Shown here: in pieces, positions 32,462-43,640 of the stretch
Numbering within the stretch: the first letter of the stretch is position 1
How the letters are laid out: each line of letters starts with the position of its first letter
Assembly (NCBI GenBank): GCA_944989445.1
Contig: CALYLW010000052.1
Location: 1,387,253 to 1,451,252, forward strand
DNA: 64,000 nt
Direction of reading: 5' to 3'
From: Ampullaceana balthica
Taxonomy: Eukaryota > Mollusca > Gastropoda > Lymnaeidae
Notes under the pieces: generated by a model
What the model was told of the DNA's origin: nothing
What the model saw: only the letters and a program-made list of their open reading frames with translations
Databases searched by the model: none
Made by a program: the position numbers and the translations under genes

Positions 32462-32546
32462 TGCTTCTCAAAGTGCCGGTCGGTCGGCGTAAGTTATCAA
32501 GAAATGAAAATTAAATCTAATTATAATCCTTAAGTTTGAGAACTCA
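32462..32546 (+). mobile_element. Possible short hAT remnant
   Basis: The left end CAGTGCTTCTCAAAGTGCCG and the inverted right end CATGAGTTCTCAAACT are alike. GTAAGTTATCAAGAAA and CTAATTATAATCC also occur, inverted, at 47340-47471. No target duplication. Confidence 0.35.
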
Positions 32547-33067
32547 TGAGAATGTATGAAATTGTTACCCTGCGTCGTTTGATGTTGACATCAAAGCATT
32601 TGTGATGTCACCGCCGCACCGTTTGGTTCTCTCACGGCAGTAGTCGGTGATTTTTTTCCCCGATTCCCCAAAATATATAAGTTTCTGTGTGCGTTACCCC
32701 CCCCCTCCAAGACTCGAGGTAGGTCCTGCTCACATGACTCGGGGATTTGGGGGAGCGTCGTTAGCCCCCCCCCTGAAAATGCAACTGGTGAGTTTTACAA
32801 GCATGACAAGTCTAAAAATGATCACTATAGGATTATGTATAGATATTTTAAGTCAAAACGACACGGAATATCCATTTTCTTTAGTGGGGGGGGGGAGGTT
32901 TGGGGGAATCTTTTTGATACAATTATAAACTTTTTAAGTTTGATATAATTGTTCGATTGGTTTTTGGTCAAACGCCAAGAGTTCCCCTTTTACCCCAAAT
33001 GAGATAATTTACCGCTGTTCACCGACCCCTCGGTTAAACCACCCGATAGCGATAGCCATGTATTTTT
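32547..33067. other. No gene; G- and C-runs
   Basis: C- and G-runs near 32697, 32766 and 32885. No protein recognised. Confidence 0.5.
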
Positions 33068-35112
33068 AAATCCCTTATATTAACTTCGCGGCCGTCTCTG
33101 TCGTCATCTCTCTCTCTCTCTCTCTCTCTGTCTGTCGTGATCTCTGTCTTGGACGGGCGGAAAAACCAAAGTAAAAAATGACCCACTTCCCGTGATCCGA
33201 TCGAGCTGAGATTTGGCACACGGACCCGTCTCACCTAACAATGCATCGTATCAAAATTTCAGATCGATCGAACGTACCGTGATTAAAGTAATGCATTTTT
33301 AGTTTATCCTTATATAACGTATGTAATTCAAATTCACTGTTTGTTATTGTTTTTTTCCACGTGAAAGTTTGAGTTGACGCGTTGAGGCGACCCATCGAAG
33401 TACCGGGGTACTTTTGTATACATTTTACGTGTCACCCTGAGCTCGGTCAAGCGAATCGGTGACCAGACTTTTCCCCTCTCCCCCTCCCACCCACCCCTCC
33501 ACCCCAAGTTGACGTCGACCATCGTGCGACACCCCCTCACGTCCCATCCCGCATTATTAAAGACAGGGGACATCACTCGGTGTCAGTCTGTGAATGTTTC
33601 TCGCGTTGGAACATAATCAATAATTTTAGTTCTGTCTCATATATACGGGATTTATAGTCAAAAACTTTGTTTTTACGGGTTTTCTTCTTTATTAAATCCC
33701 TTATATTAACTTCGCCGGCGTCTCTGTCTGTCTGTCATCATCTCTCTCTGTCTTGGGCGGGCAGAAAAACAAAAGTAAAAAATGACCCACTTCCCGTAAT
33801 CCGATCGAGCTGAAATTTGGCACACGGACCCGTCGCACCTATCAATGCATCGTATCAAAATTTCAGATCGATCGAACGTACCGTAATTAAATTAATGCAT
33901 TTTTAAATTTATCCTAATATAACGTATGTAATTCAAATTCACGGTTTGTTATTGTTTTTTTCCCACGTGAGAGTTTGAGTTGACGCTTTCACGCGACCCA
34001 TCGAAGTACCGGCGTGCTTTTTTTTACATTTTACGTGTCACGCTGAGCTCGGACCAGCGATCGGTGACCAGCCTTTTTTTACTCTCCCAGCCCCCCCGCC
34101 CAGGGGTATGAATCAAAGTTGAGTTAAGACAGATTCAGTCTGTAAATGTTTGTCGCTTTCGAAAATAATGAATACTGTTAGTTATGTCTCATATATAAGG
34201 GATTTATAGTCAAAAACTTTGTTTTTACGGGTTTGTTTTGTTAAATCCCTTATATTAACTTCGACATCTTGTCTGTCGTCATCTCTTCGTAGGTCGGGTG
34301 GAAAAAGAAAAGTAAAAAGTTACCCACTTCCCCTGATTCGATCGAGCTGAAATTTGGTACATGGACCCGTCTCACCTAACTATGCATCGTATCAAAATTT
34401 CAGATCGATCGAACGTACCGTAATAACATTAATGCATTTTTAGTTTATCCTTATATAACGTATGTAATTCAAATTCAAACTTTGTTAGTGGTTTTTTTTT
34501 CACGTGAGATTTTCACGCGACCCATCGAAGTACCGGCGTGCTTTTGTTTACATTTGACATGTCATGCTGAACTCGGTCCCCCCACCCCCCTAGAGTTATG
34601 AAGCAAAGTTGAGTTAAGACAGATTCAGTCTGTAAATGTTTGTCGCGTTTGAAAATAATCAATACTGTTAGTTATGTCTCATATATAAGGGATTTATAGT
34701 CAAAAACTTTGTTTTTACGGGTTTGTTTTATTAAATCCCTTATATTAACTTCAACGGCGTCTCTGTCTGTCTGTCATCATCTCTCTCTGTCTTGGGTGGG
34801 CGCAAAAACATAAGTCAAAAATGACCCACTTTCCGTGATCCGATTGAGCTGAAATTTAGCACACGGACCCGGCGCACCTAACAATGCATCGTATCAAAAT
34901 TCAGAGCGATCAAACGTACCGTAATTAAATTAATGTATTTTTAGTTTATCCTCATATAACGTATGTAATTCAAATTCTATGTTTGTTATTGTTTTTTTTC
35001 ACGTGAGAGTTTGAGTTGACGCGACCCATCGAAGTACCGGTGTGCTTTTGTTTACATTTTACGTGTCACGCTGAGCTTGGTCAAGCGATCGGTGACCAGA
35101 CTTTTCCCCAGA
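33068..35112 (+). repeat. Tandem block of four ~500-bp repeat units
   Basis: Units start at AAATCCCTTATATTAACTTC: 33068, 33694, 34243 and 34733 (lengths about 626, 549 and 490, then truncated by a SINE). Each has ATGACCCACTTCCCGTGATC, GAGCTGAAATTTGGCACACG, CAAAATTTCAGATCGATCGA, CCATCGAAGTACCGG and ATATAAGGGATTTATAGTC. The start AAATCCCTTATAT and the late ATATAAGGGATTT are inverted copies, so each unit is bracketed by a short inverted repeat. Related in layout to 30041-30836 and 46249-46745. Confidence 0.9.
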
Positions 35113-35121
35113 CGGTTGTGA

Positions 35122-35403
35122 AATATCTTATATCTTATCTATACAGACGCTCCTTCTATGCAGAAGATAGTTGCGTCCACAGACCATGACATATGATCTG
35201 TTGGCAAGTGATGCAGCGTTCACAGGCCACGGCTTTGTGGGTTCCACGCATTACCCAGCCGCCTAACTACATGTAGTGTTAGGTACCCATTCGGAGCGGG
35301 GTGACTCAGGGACGCCCTAGGCCCCGGGAACAAACCCTTGCCTTCACACGGATTCGAAGCCGTGACCATCGGTACAGTGCGCTGCCGCTCGACCACCACG
35401 TCT
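35122..35403 (-). mobile_element. tRNA-derived SINE, family A, copy 3
   Basis: On the minus strand: AGACGTGGTGGTCGAGCGGC, a B-box GGCTTCGAATCC (one change from consensus), CCCGGGGCCTAGGGCGTCCC, GGTACCTAACACTACATG, GCTGCATCACTTGCCAACAG and a (AAGATAT) tail. The most complete copy in the window. Inserted at the end of the 33068 tandem block. Confidence 0.88.
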
Positions 35404-35599
35404 GATGTAGAGTGTGATGATGCTGATGTAGAATGTGAAGATGCTGACTGTTCTGTTGGATATTTTTCACTGACCACGATAAAATCCTAGCGAAGAGCGA
35501 ACGGATGGTGACGGAATCTCATCATTGACTGGACATCTGTAAAACTGACCCAGGGGACCGCCAGTCTAGTATGGGCCTAGAGTCACTGCCGATCTGATA

Positions 35600-36572
35600 A
35601 AGGCTGGACATAAATGAAAACGATAGATCGTGTCCTACTGATATTCACTTCTTTTATTGTAGCACTTCTATTTTGCAACAATAAATCACGCAGTACTTTG
35701 TCTCTTCCGAAGTCAATTCACGTAGCCAGTTCGGATATTCTGTTCACAACATCGACTAGGAATCTTGGCTACATTATTTCTGACAACATGTCTATTAACA
35801 ACTTCATCAATCACATCTGTCGCTCTGCCTACACTGCCATTCGTCAGATCAGCTCAATCCGTCATTACTTAACAGTTAGTGCCACAAAAACACTAGTCTG
35901 TGCTCTTGTACTGGCTCGTACTGATTACTGCAATTCTCTTCTGTCAGGTGTGCCAAAACAATGCATTGAAAAACTACAGAACGTTCAAAATTCAGCTGCC
36001 AGACTGGTGCTCAAGGGAAAAAAACATGACCATGTTACTCCACTTCTTCGCTCACTTCATTGGCTGCCTATACAAGCCCGTATTGATTACAAACTGGCCG
36101 TTCTCTGTCACAATTTCTTTTCGGACTCATGCCCATCGTATCTTACTTAACTTTTGTCGGTCTACTCACCCACTCGCAAGCTAAGATCTTCTGCAGACAC
36201 ACGCGTTGTCTCTGTTCCTACGACACGCACCAAAACGTTTGGTGAAAGGTCGTTCTCTTTTTGTGCAGCCAAACAATGGAATTCTCTACCATTACACATA
36301 CGTAGTATTCAAACAACCAAGTCCTTCAAGACTGCACTTAAGACACATCTTTTCAAAATTTATTTTTAAAATTGATGAAACAACATTTCTTGTAAATGAT
36401 TAACGTAGCTTATGTATAATGTATTGTAATTTTGTGTGTTTGTTGTGATATGAAAGTTAATTTAATACTTATAAGTCTGTTATTTCTTTCATGTAAAGCG
36501 CTGTGAGCCCAGTTCCTTACTGGGATACAGCGCTATATAAATAATCAATTTATTATTATTATTATAATATAT
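35600..36572 (+). mobile_element. 5'-truncated L2-clade LINE
   Basis: It contains the C-terminal part of ORF2 (35614-36369) followed by a ~200-bp 3' UTR. That UTR ends TGTAAAGCGCTGTGAGCCC, then GGATACAGCGCTATATAAAT and an ATT microsatellite. The AAAGCGC...AGCGCTATATAAAT hairpin plus short ATT repeats is the characteristic L2-type 3' end recognised by its own reverse transcriptase. Confidence 0.88.
35614..36369 (+). pseudogene. L2-clade reverse transcriptase, C-terminal remnant
   Basis: The frame carries the post-polymerase region of L2/CR1-type ORF2: TSTRNLGYIISDNMSINNFI, then ICRSAYTAIRQISSIRHYL, ARTDYCNSLLSGVPKQ, LQNVQNSAARLV, HVTPLLRSLHWLPIQARIDY and KLAVLCHNFF. A single in-frame TAA (36148-36150) interrupts it. 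The same frame then continues YSPTRKLRSSADTRVVSVPT, FGERSFSFCAAKQWNSLP and FKTALKTHLFKIYF to the natural end. The start at 35614 is only the first ATG after the truncation, not a true start. In a complete element this region follows the catalytic fingers and palm and helps bind RNA for target-primed reverse transcription. Only one disabling stop is seen, so the insertion is relatively recent, but it lacks the catalytic domain and endonuclease. Confidence 0.9.
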
Positions 36573-36843
36573 ACATTACTCATAGCAACAACTTTGTGAC
36601 AGTGGTTGGTTTTGACTTCACTTGACTTGCTTGTCTGGTTAGGCTTGATTGATCTTGACTTGTTTGTTTGTGTTTGACTTGAGCTGGGTTTGTTGATTTG
36701 TTTATTTGGGGTCGACTTGAGTTAGTTTTGTTGTGTAAGATTCGCTTTCATCCATCTCTGCTCTAAGACATTCATCACAGCCAATGAAGAAATGATGTGA
36801 ATACACGACAACATACAAAGTACAGAAGCCTGTCATTCTGTCA
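36573..36843. other. No gene seen
   Basis: Irregular TTGACTTG/GTTTGTTGATTT motifs, no coding signal. Confidence 0.5.
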
Positions 36844-37012
36844 CAGTGATTCTCAAAGTCGTGCTCAGCCATAACCCACGCACCATACTTCGAAAATTTG
36901 TGAAATGACTTTACGGCATTTAAAATAAGAATTTTATTTTAAAACGGCAGACGATTAGGACCTTCATTAAAGTGTAAATGAGGGCCGTGAGCAAAACAAG
37001 TTGAGAACACTG
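36844..37012 (+). mobile_element. hAT-like MITE, eroded
   Basis: The left end CAGTGATTCTCAAAGTCGTG and inverted right end CAGTGTTCTCAACTTG are of hAT type. Flanking 8-mers match poorly (5 of 8). Confidence 0.55.
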
Positions 37013-37071
37013 ATCTATAAGAAGCAATCCATTCACTTACTTATATCTTTGTGTATCTCAGTTTGGTATCT

Positions 37072-37237
37072 TGTAAGTTTGGTGAATTGTAAGTTTGGTG
37101 AATTGTAAGTTTGATGAATTGTAAGTTTGATGAATTGTAAGTTTGGTGAATTGTAAGTTTGGTGAATTGTAAGTTTGGTGAATTGTAAGTTTGGTGAATT
37201 GTAAGTTTGGTGAATTGTAAGTTTGGTGAATTTTACA
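37072..37237. repeat. 16-bp tandem repeat, about 10 copies
   Basis: Unit GTAAGTTTGGTGAATT with two TTTGATGAATT copies. Confidence 0.95.
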
Positions 37238-37679
37238 TTTTCTATGTAGAATAGTTTACTATCACTGTGGTTCTGTCTCTTGTTGTCGAGTGTTCCTGAG
37301 CTATACGCAGCCTGACCTATGACTGAATGACTTTTGACAAGTAACAGCAACCATTCGGTCATTGACATTTCTGTGACAGACAGCACGGACAAACCTAAAG
37401 CCCGAGTTTATCCAATCCATCTCTTCAAATACCAAAAGCTCAATTTTATCCAATGATTGTCCAGGAGATGAAGTTAAAATAATTTAGCAAAGGAAAGGGT
37501 AGAAGTAAACCGATCGAAATAGGACATTACAAGGACGGTCCTCACATAAATGTCTTTAATCCTATAACCGTGAATTTATCATTAGCCCTGAGTATAGTGT
37601 TACAGCACTCAGTCAGTGGCTTATTGTAACTTGACTGTTGTCCGTATCTGGGTCTTCCTGATAGTAGAATCATACCTAC

Positions 37680-37975
37680 AGTAATGAGGGTGAGACTGCA
37701 ATCAGGCTTTTAAAGTAGTAAATTTATAACATATAAACAGGGTATTAGTTAGCCTGACAGGAAGTAACACAACAGCGAACAGATCTAACATATCTACTGG
37801 ACTACTTGGATTTCACCGCAGCTAAGTGTGTTTTTTTTAATTCTTTAGTTATATTCGTTTTATTTGTGTACTATTTGTCCATCGAGGTAGGCTTTTTGCC
37901 GAAACTTTCGCTTTTGTGTTACGTCCTGTCAGGCTAACTAACAACCTGTTTATATGTTATACATGTACTAAATCA
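37680..37975. mobile_element. Inverted-repeat element, source type of the 43-bp unit
   Basis: The left arm (about 37727-37780) reads ACATATAAACAGGGTATTAG, then TTAGCCTGACAGGAAGTAAC. The right arm (about 37908-37961) is its inverse: GTTACGTCCTGTCAGGCTAA, then CTGTTTATATGTTAT. Between them is a GCCGAAA-hairpin tail (37855-37925) as at 25710 and 29958. It may be two tail-to-tail element ends, as Penelope-like elements often leave, or a MITE. Confidence 0.65.
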
Positions 37976-38089
37976 TACCTACCTATTTTTGACATCCAAG
38001 TTGTTTGGTTGTACCAATGTCTTCGTTTTACTTTTGTGTAATGGTAATTTATATTCTTTGATGCAGCTTAGTAAAATTTAGTTTTTGAA

Positions 38090-38265
38090 AATAGAACAAT
38101 ACAGGTAACATTTACTAAATAAAACAATACAGCTACGGTATATAGTAGAAAAATAATACAGGTACCGTTTATGAATTAAAATAATACATGTAAGATTTAC
38201 CAAATAAAAATAGACGGTAAGACTTACAAAAAATAAAATCATACAGGTAAGATTTACTTAACGAC
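38090..38265. repeat. Degenerate ~32-bp repeat, about 5 copies
   Basis: Units of AATACAGGTAAGATTTACTA plus AATAAA with many changes. Confidence 0.7.
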
Positions 38266-39436
38266 ATCATTGACACTGAAGACCTTGAATTTGATGTCTT
38301 CATAAGACAAAACAATCCCAGATATAATATAGAAGGACCGTCTGTAACAGATAAGATGTAACTGTGGAAACACAATACATGACTAAAATTTAACAGAAAT
38401 TTTTTATCACCCCTGGTTCAGCTACCACTGCTAAGTTTAGTTAACTCCTGATTTTAGCTGCTGCTCCATCTCTGTATTGCCATCTAACTGTCAGATGTCG
38501 TGATTTCACTTTGAGACATCCCAACCGTCTTGACGCCACTGATAGAATCAATGCCTGCTGTTACGTCATGGTTGACATGAGAGTGAAACCATTCCCTATA
38601 CTCAAGGACTTCTACTGCTTCCATCTACCTACCGTGGAGCTGTGGACATTCGTGGCAGTCATTTCACCCCGCCCCTTCTCTCCACACCCCCACTCTGCTC
38701 GCTCACCCCTTCTCCCCCCACCCCCCACTCTGCTCGCTCACCCCTTCTCCATCATCTTCGCTCGCCCCCCTTTCCTTCTAAGCTTTCCCATCATTCTCCT
38801 ATTAAAGTAGAGCCACTGTTCCCCTCCCCACTCCCTACTCCATGTGCTCCTGTACTCCCGTGCTCCTGTGCTCCTGTACTCCTGTACTCAACTACAGTAC
38901 ACGAGATTAAAGCACTCCTAGAAGCACATTTTTAACGTCACAACTTGTTTAATGATCTTTGTTTCACGCAAACCCAGGTAGTCGAATCTGAACGTTTTCC
39001 ACTGTAATCGATTAGTTAATGGAATCCAATCATGATCGGGTTTTATATTCCCAGAGACGCGCACTGTGAGTTACTAACCTACGGCTTTACTTCTGCTTCA
39101 TTTCAGGTAGCCCTTACTTCGGTGCCTTGGGAGTGGCACTAGCTTTCAAGCCATGTCTTTGATCCCATCTTGAAACACGTGGCGCCCATTAATAGATGTT
39201 CCTGAGTTTCACTGGAGCTGATGAATGACATAGTTCTTGTACCAGAAGGCCACGAATGACATAGTTCTTGTACTAGAAGACCATGCGGTCAATGAATGTT
39301 GATGGTATAGTTACGAACTGTAATTCAAGATCTAGTTATTCACTGACACTATGGCTAGAGGTTTAAGTCGAAAGGTTTATCGTTGTTGACATGAACATGG
39401 CGATATATTACCTGAGACATCTATCGATCATTGCCA
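38266..39436. other. No gene; pyrimidine-rich tract 38670-38900
   Basis: 38680-38750 duplicates a CACTCTGCTCGCTCACCCC block. 38840-38890 has 9-10-bp CTCCTGTACTC units. 39210-39283 holds two 30-bp copies of GAATGACATAGTTCTTGTAC. The plus-strand open frames here are proline-rich because of the C tracts. Confidence 0.55.
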
Positions 39437-39825
39437 GTACAATCCGAGAAAGTCTAGCGGCCATTACAAGCCACAATCTTAGACAATCTAGCGGTCACTA
39501 CAAGAAACAATCTTAAAAAGTCTAGCGGCCAATACAAGGTACACTCTTAGAAAGTCTAGCGGCCAATACAAGGTACAATCTTAGAAAGTCTAGCGGCCAA
39601 TACAAGGTATAATCTTAGAAAGTCTAGCGGCCATTACAAGGCACAATCTTAGAAATTCTAGCGGCCAATACAAGGTACAATCTTAGAAAGTGTAGCGGCC
39701 AATACAAGGTACAATCTTAGAAAGTCTAGCGGCCTATACAAGGTACAATCTTAGAAAGTCTAGCGGACACCACAAGGTACATTCTTATAGAGTCTAGCGG
39801 CCACTACAAGTTGCAATATTAGAGG
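39437..39825. repeat. 34-bp minisatellite, about 11 copies
   Basis: Unit ACAATCTTAGAAAGTCTAGC followed by GGCCAATACAAGGT. Middle copies are alike, edges diverge. Confidence 0.95.
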
Positions 39826-40072
39826 GGAACGAACGTAAACATAAATACAGATGTGCTACCTTTGAAGAATTGCAACTCAAACATCACGATAGATAACTTT
39901 CAAAACCAAAACTCTGACTATTAGAAATATCCCCCCTCAAGATCTTTTAGTGCGTTAAAAGAACCTGCCCCGTTATGAGAATGGAGGTTTCATTTTCATA
40001 AACAAACAATACGGTGAGAAAAATATTTTTCCCCCACCAAATTGCTGACATTTTTCGGACTCAAAGTCCGCC

Positions 40073-40249
40073 ATGTTTGTTCGGAAAGGAACAACGCTGA
40101 GAAAGAAGCATCAGTCGGTCAGACGACCGCGGCAGCCATCTTTGCCGTCCCAGCATCCACCGGACCCGGAAGCTCAGGACACAGGTCCGGTCAATGTCCA
40201 CGGTCATCAGACGAACCCGTCGAATGCCTCCAGCGCGTCATCAACACTG
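40073..40249 (+). CDS. Candidate first coding exon, protein not recognised
   Basis: The ATG at 40073 sits in GTCCGCCATG, a favourable start context. It opens 59 codons that end exactly at CTG followed by a consensus splice donor GTAAGT (40250-40255), phase 0. The peptide begins MFVRKGTTLRKKHQSVRRPR and continues QPSLPSQHPPDPEAQDTG, ending NASSASSTL. It has a basic N-terminus, then a Pro/Gln/Ser-rich, probably disordered stretch, and no known domain. GC and CpG content rise sharply over this interval, unlike the AT-rich flanks, and codons are varied and not repeat-driven. If correct, the gene reads to the right and its next exon lies beyond a long intron, perhaps outside the window. Other explanations are an alternative frame from the ATG at 40042 or an old TE piece. 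This is the best host-gene candidate here, but unproven. Confidence 0.4.
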
Positions 40250-41435
40250 GTAAGTTTATAGCTCTGCATGATTGGTTCACTTGAGACGGTGAGTAAAGGA
40301 GTTGAGCCCCTTCGATGAAGGGAAGTAACCTCATAATATTCCAAGCAGTAGACCTGTTACATGGGCTAGGCATAACGTTTACACATTTTAAACAAACCAA
40401 CTCTTAAAGCGTTTAATTTTCTTTGCGTTTAATTTTTATCATACGTTGCAGACACTCCTACGTAGAGGATTATTGCGGCCTGCATTCTGAACGCACAGAC
40501 CATGCTGGACTATATTTTTAGATTATATAAAAACGCTATTTCTGAAACTTACAACCAACATGCCGTAGCCTGTGTATATGTTGCATCGTTACAGTAGAAA
40601 GTAATTTTACAGTTTTTAAAAAATACTATATTATTATATATTACTAAGCGTATCACCCGTCAAAAATGACGGAAGTTTTCAAAATAAATACACATCAGAT
40701 TTAAAAATAACGTAATAGTAATACAGAACTTTCATTTATTTAATTTATTTTTATTTGATTCATTTATTATCATATTGAACAATTTTATGTGGAACGTTCG
40801 AAAAGAGTAATATTTGGTTCAGTAATTTTTGGTGCGCACTATTGAACAAATCAGCATTACATCCAAGAAGCATTACATCCATTACGGGAATTATGTATGT
40901 TTTATATTATATTATTATTATTACTATTATTTATTATTATATGATTATTACACAGTGGGGGTAAATTTAAAGTATATATATCCACATGCACTCAAAGTTT
41001 TAAAAAAAAACCACACATACTATTTTAAGTTTTGTTTATACCTACTGTTATGCAGTGCGCTAAAAATAAAAAAACTTGTGATTTCCTCATGTAAGCCAAA
41101 ATTCAATCATGTTAAATGTTTAAACGTATTAACCAAAACATGCCCCATACACAAGTGTTAGCTCACATACTTAAAGCCACCAGTGTAAGGCCGCATTAAC
41201 GCCACTTCATTATCTCCCCTGTCTACGCCAGATCAGGCCCTAACCTCCCCCACATCCCCGCCCCTGGGGTTAGTGTTATATTGATCCTCTGCAGCCCTAC
41301 ATCCGTCCAAGCCGCACTAGTCCCGCCCATAAACAATAAACTCCACTTTTTTTTTACCTACGCCATCTTGGTGCTCATGTCTTTCAGGCTGTGCTTCGTC
41401 AATATTTTAATAACCAATTTTGTCTGCGCGCCCCT
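40250..41435. other. AT-rich, possible intron; no gene
   Basis: Follows the candidate donor site. It contains TTATTA repeats at about 40900-40945. Short open frames have low-complexity composition. Confidence 0.45.
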
Positions 41436-41770
41436 CAACCCCCACTTTCTCTTAATCAACCCTCACTTTCTCTTCATCAATCCTGACTTTCTCTTCATCA
41501 ACCCTCACTTTCTCTTCATCAACCCCCATTTTCTCTTTATCAACCCTCACTTTCTCTTCATCAACCCTCACTTTCTCTTCATCAATCCTGACTTTCTCTT
41601 CATCAACCCTCACTTTCTCTTCATCAACCCCCACTTTCTCTTCATCAACCCCCACTTTCTCTTCATCAACCCCCACTTTCTCTTCATCAACCCCCACTTT
41701 CTCTTCATCAACCCCCACTTTCTCTTCATCAACCCCCACTTTCTCTTCATCAACCCCCACTTTCTCTTTC
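41436..41770. repeat. 21-bp minisatellite, about 16 copies
   Basis: Unit AACCCCCACTTTCTCTTCATC (variants CCTCAC, TCCTGAC). The period is a multiple of three and free of stops, so both strands stay open: plus NPHFLFI cycles, minus VDEEKVG cycles. No promoter, splice or domain evidence supports coding. Confidence 0.96.
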
Positions 41771-41975
41771 TCGACCCCGTTCAACTCCGAGGAGGATGTA
41801 CTCTATTCCCTCTTCTCATGCCCCCTCATTTATTTTTTACTCCATAATTTTTCTACCCCCATTCCTCATTTGTGAACATACGTCACTTCCATTCACGCTG
41901 TCTTGTCTCATTATTTTCAACTCAACCTCTTGACCCTACACGTACTATAACCTTTAACCTCTGGACCTGTACCAC

Positions 41976-42192
41976 GTTTGTAACTATCTTTCTTACTTTT
42001 GTAACTATCCTTCCTAATTTTGTAACCATCTTTCCTTCCTACTTTTGTAACTATCCTTCCTAATTTTGTAACCATCTTTCTTTCCTACTTTTGTAACTAT
42101 CCTTCCTAATTATGTACCCATCTTTCCTACTTTGTAACTATCCTGCATACGTGTGTAACTATCCCGCCTACGTGTGTAGCTATCCTGCCTAA
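41976..42192. repeat. About 21-bp repeat (GTAACTATCC), left block
   Basis: Units of TTTGTAACTATCCTTCCTA grade into GTGTGTAACTATCCCGCCTA toward the right. The array is cut by the element at 42193 and resumes at 43453. Confidence 0.9.
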
Positions 42193-43452
42193 GGCTACGT
42201 TTATAGAGGCGGCGGGTAGGCGGGTTGCCGCGAGCTGGTTACTCCAGCTAGAAAACCGCGCCTAATCACTCGCGCGGTTGGTGTTTATAGTAAAAGCGGG
42301 AAAAAGCCAGACGACACGCAGTGAACTACGTCACCAAGCTCACAGGTGTGGTTGATTCCAGGAAATATTTGTAAACATAACCTTGAACTAAAAAAAAGCT
42401 ATGGACTATTAACAACTGTGTCATTGTGAATTATAAATAAAGGAACTTAAGTCGTATCCATTCATGGTGTGAAGAGTTTGATAATTGCAATTTTTGGAAA
42501 TGGACAAAAGACAAGATATTTTTGCAGCAATACAAATTAAAAGTCAAGAAAAAGGCAAGGTATGAGAAACCAGAGTTTGCCAAACCAAGGCAACAGACAA
42601 ACTATTTGATGGTACTGTAACAAGCCAGAACATATGGCAAAGCAATGTTACCACAATAAAGGACAACCAAATAGGGTGTCACCTAATGGCAGCTCTTTAA
42701 GAAAGAAAACAGAAGAAAGGTCAAGACAAGATCACTTTGAAAACAAAAGTAGACAATCATGGAGAGACAGATATAATCACAATTCCATATATAGAGATTA
42801 TAATCAAAGCAGAAGATCATGGAGAGGCAGATATAGTTTTGATTACAGAATAAGAAATTTTGATCAGCCATGGAGAAAGAAGGAAAACCAAGACATGAAT
42901 GATAGAAAAATAATAAAGTTGAATCGAGCACAAATAGAAACTATTGACACTGTAGCCACTATTGACAATCACATATTTGATAAAAGGAATGAAGACCATA
43001 ATAGCAAAGACAAAGATGGTACTAGTGAGTCTGAAACCATTCGAGTGAAATCATCTGAAGTAGGATCAACAATTGGTTGTGTATTAAGCAGAAATTCTAT
43101 TGAATTCTATTTGAAGCAAAAATGATATCTCAAAAGCTAAACGACTTTTCAAGATGCTGGAATTAATATTGTGAATGGACATAATCGAAGTCGTGGTTGG
43201 TGAATTATTGAACATTTAAAAGTCTGAAGAAACATTCAAAGCCCATCTGTTTGAATTCACAGTCCCGCGCGGCAACGCGGAACAAGAACTAGCAACTAGT
43301 TCTGGTAATTACCCGCGCCGGTCCATTAATTTGTCGCCTCGAGACACCCGCGTCCTCTATGAACATCTGCAAAGCAAAAATAGAAACATTCCTCGCGCGG
43401 GTCGACTCGCGCGTGGGATTTCCCGAAACCCGCCGCCTCTATAAACGTAGCC
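42193..43452. mobile_element. 1.26-kb element with 25-bp perfect terminal inverted repeats, TSD TAA
   Basis: Left end GGCTACGTTTATAGAGGCGG continues CGGGT. The right end is its exact inverse over 25 bp. TAA flanks both ends (42190-42192, 43453-43455). A GGC-type terminus with a 3-bp TWA target duplication fits PIF/Harbinger-like DNA transposons. GC-rich ends with CGCGCGGG motifs enclose an AT-rich interior holding a gag-like fragment. Identical ends indicate a young insertion. No transposase is present. Confidence 0.85.
42603..43125 (+). pseudogene. Gag-like zinc-knuckle fragment inside the TIR element
   Basis: Just before the ATG at 42634 the frame reads WYCNKPEHMAKQC, the CCHC zinc-knuckle spacing (C-x4-H-x4-C visible, with a TGA at the position of the first cysteine). 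Such knuckles are found in retrotransposon nucleocapsid regions and some nucleic-acid-binding proteins. Downstream is a 163-codon open frame with two SRRSW/SRQSW-RGRY-like repeats. It is rich in Arg, Asn, Asp and Lys, and ends FYLKQK. No protease or polymerase follows. I infer a captured or degenerated fragment carried by the non-autonomous element, but its source family is not identifiable by eye. The first ATG is not necessarily a real start. Confidence 0.5.
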
Positions 43453-43640
43453 TAAGTGTGTAACTATCCCGCCTATGCGTGTAGCTATCCTGCCTACGTG
43501 TGTAACTATCCCGCCTACGTATGTAACTATCCCGCCTACGTGCATAACTATCCCGCCTACGTGTATACCTATCCTGGTTACGTGTGTAACTATCATGTCT
43601 ACGAGTATAACTATCCTGCCTACGTTTATTACTCCTGACT
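43453..43640. repeat. About 21-bp repeat (GTAACTATCC), right block
   Basis: Units of GTGTGTAACTATCCCGCCTAC continue directly from the left block, with variants GTATACCTATCCTGG and GAGTATAAC. Confidence 0.92.

Noticed and set aside
36844..37020. Clear 8-bp duplication for the MITE at 36844
   Set aside because: Only 5 of 8 positions agree, near chance.
41281..41847. Plus frame of 188 codons and opposing VDEEKVG frame
   Set aside because: Both strands open because a 21-bp unit has no stops. Composition is dictated by the array.
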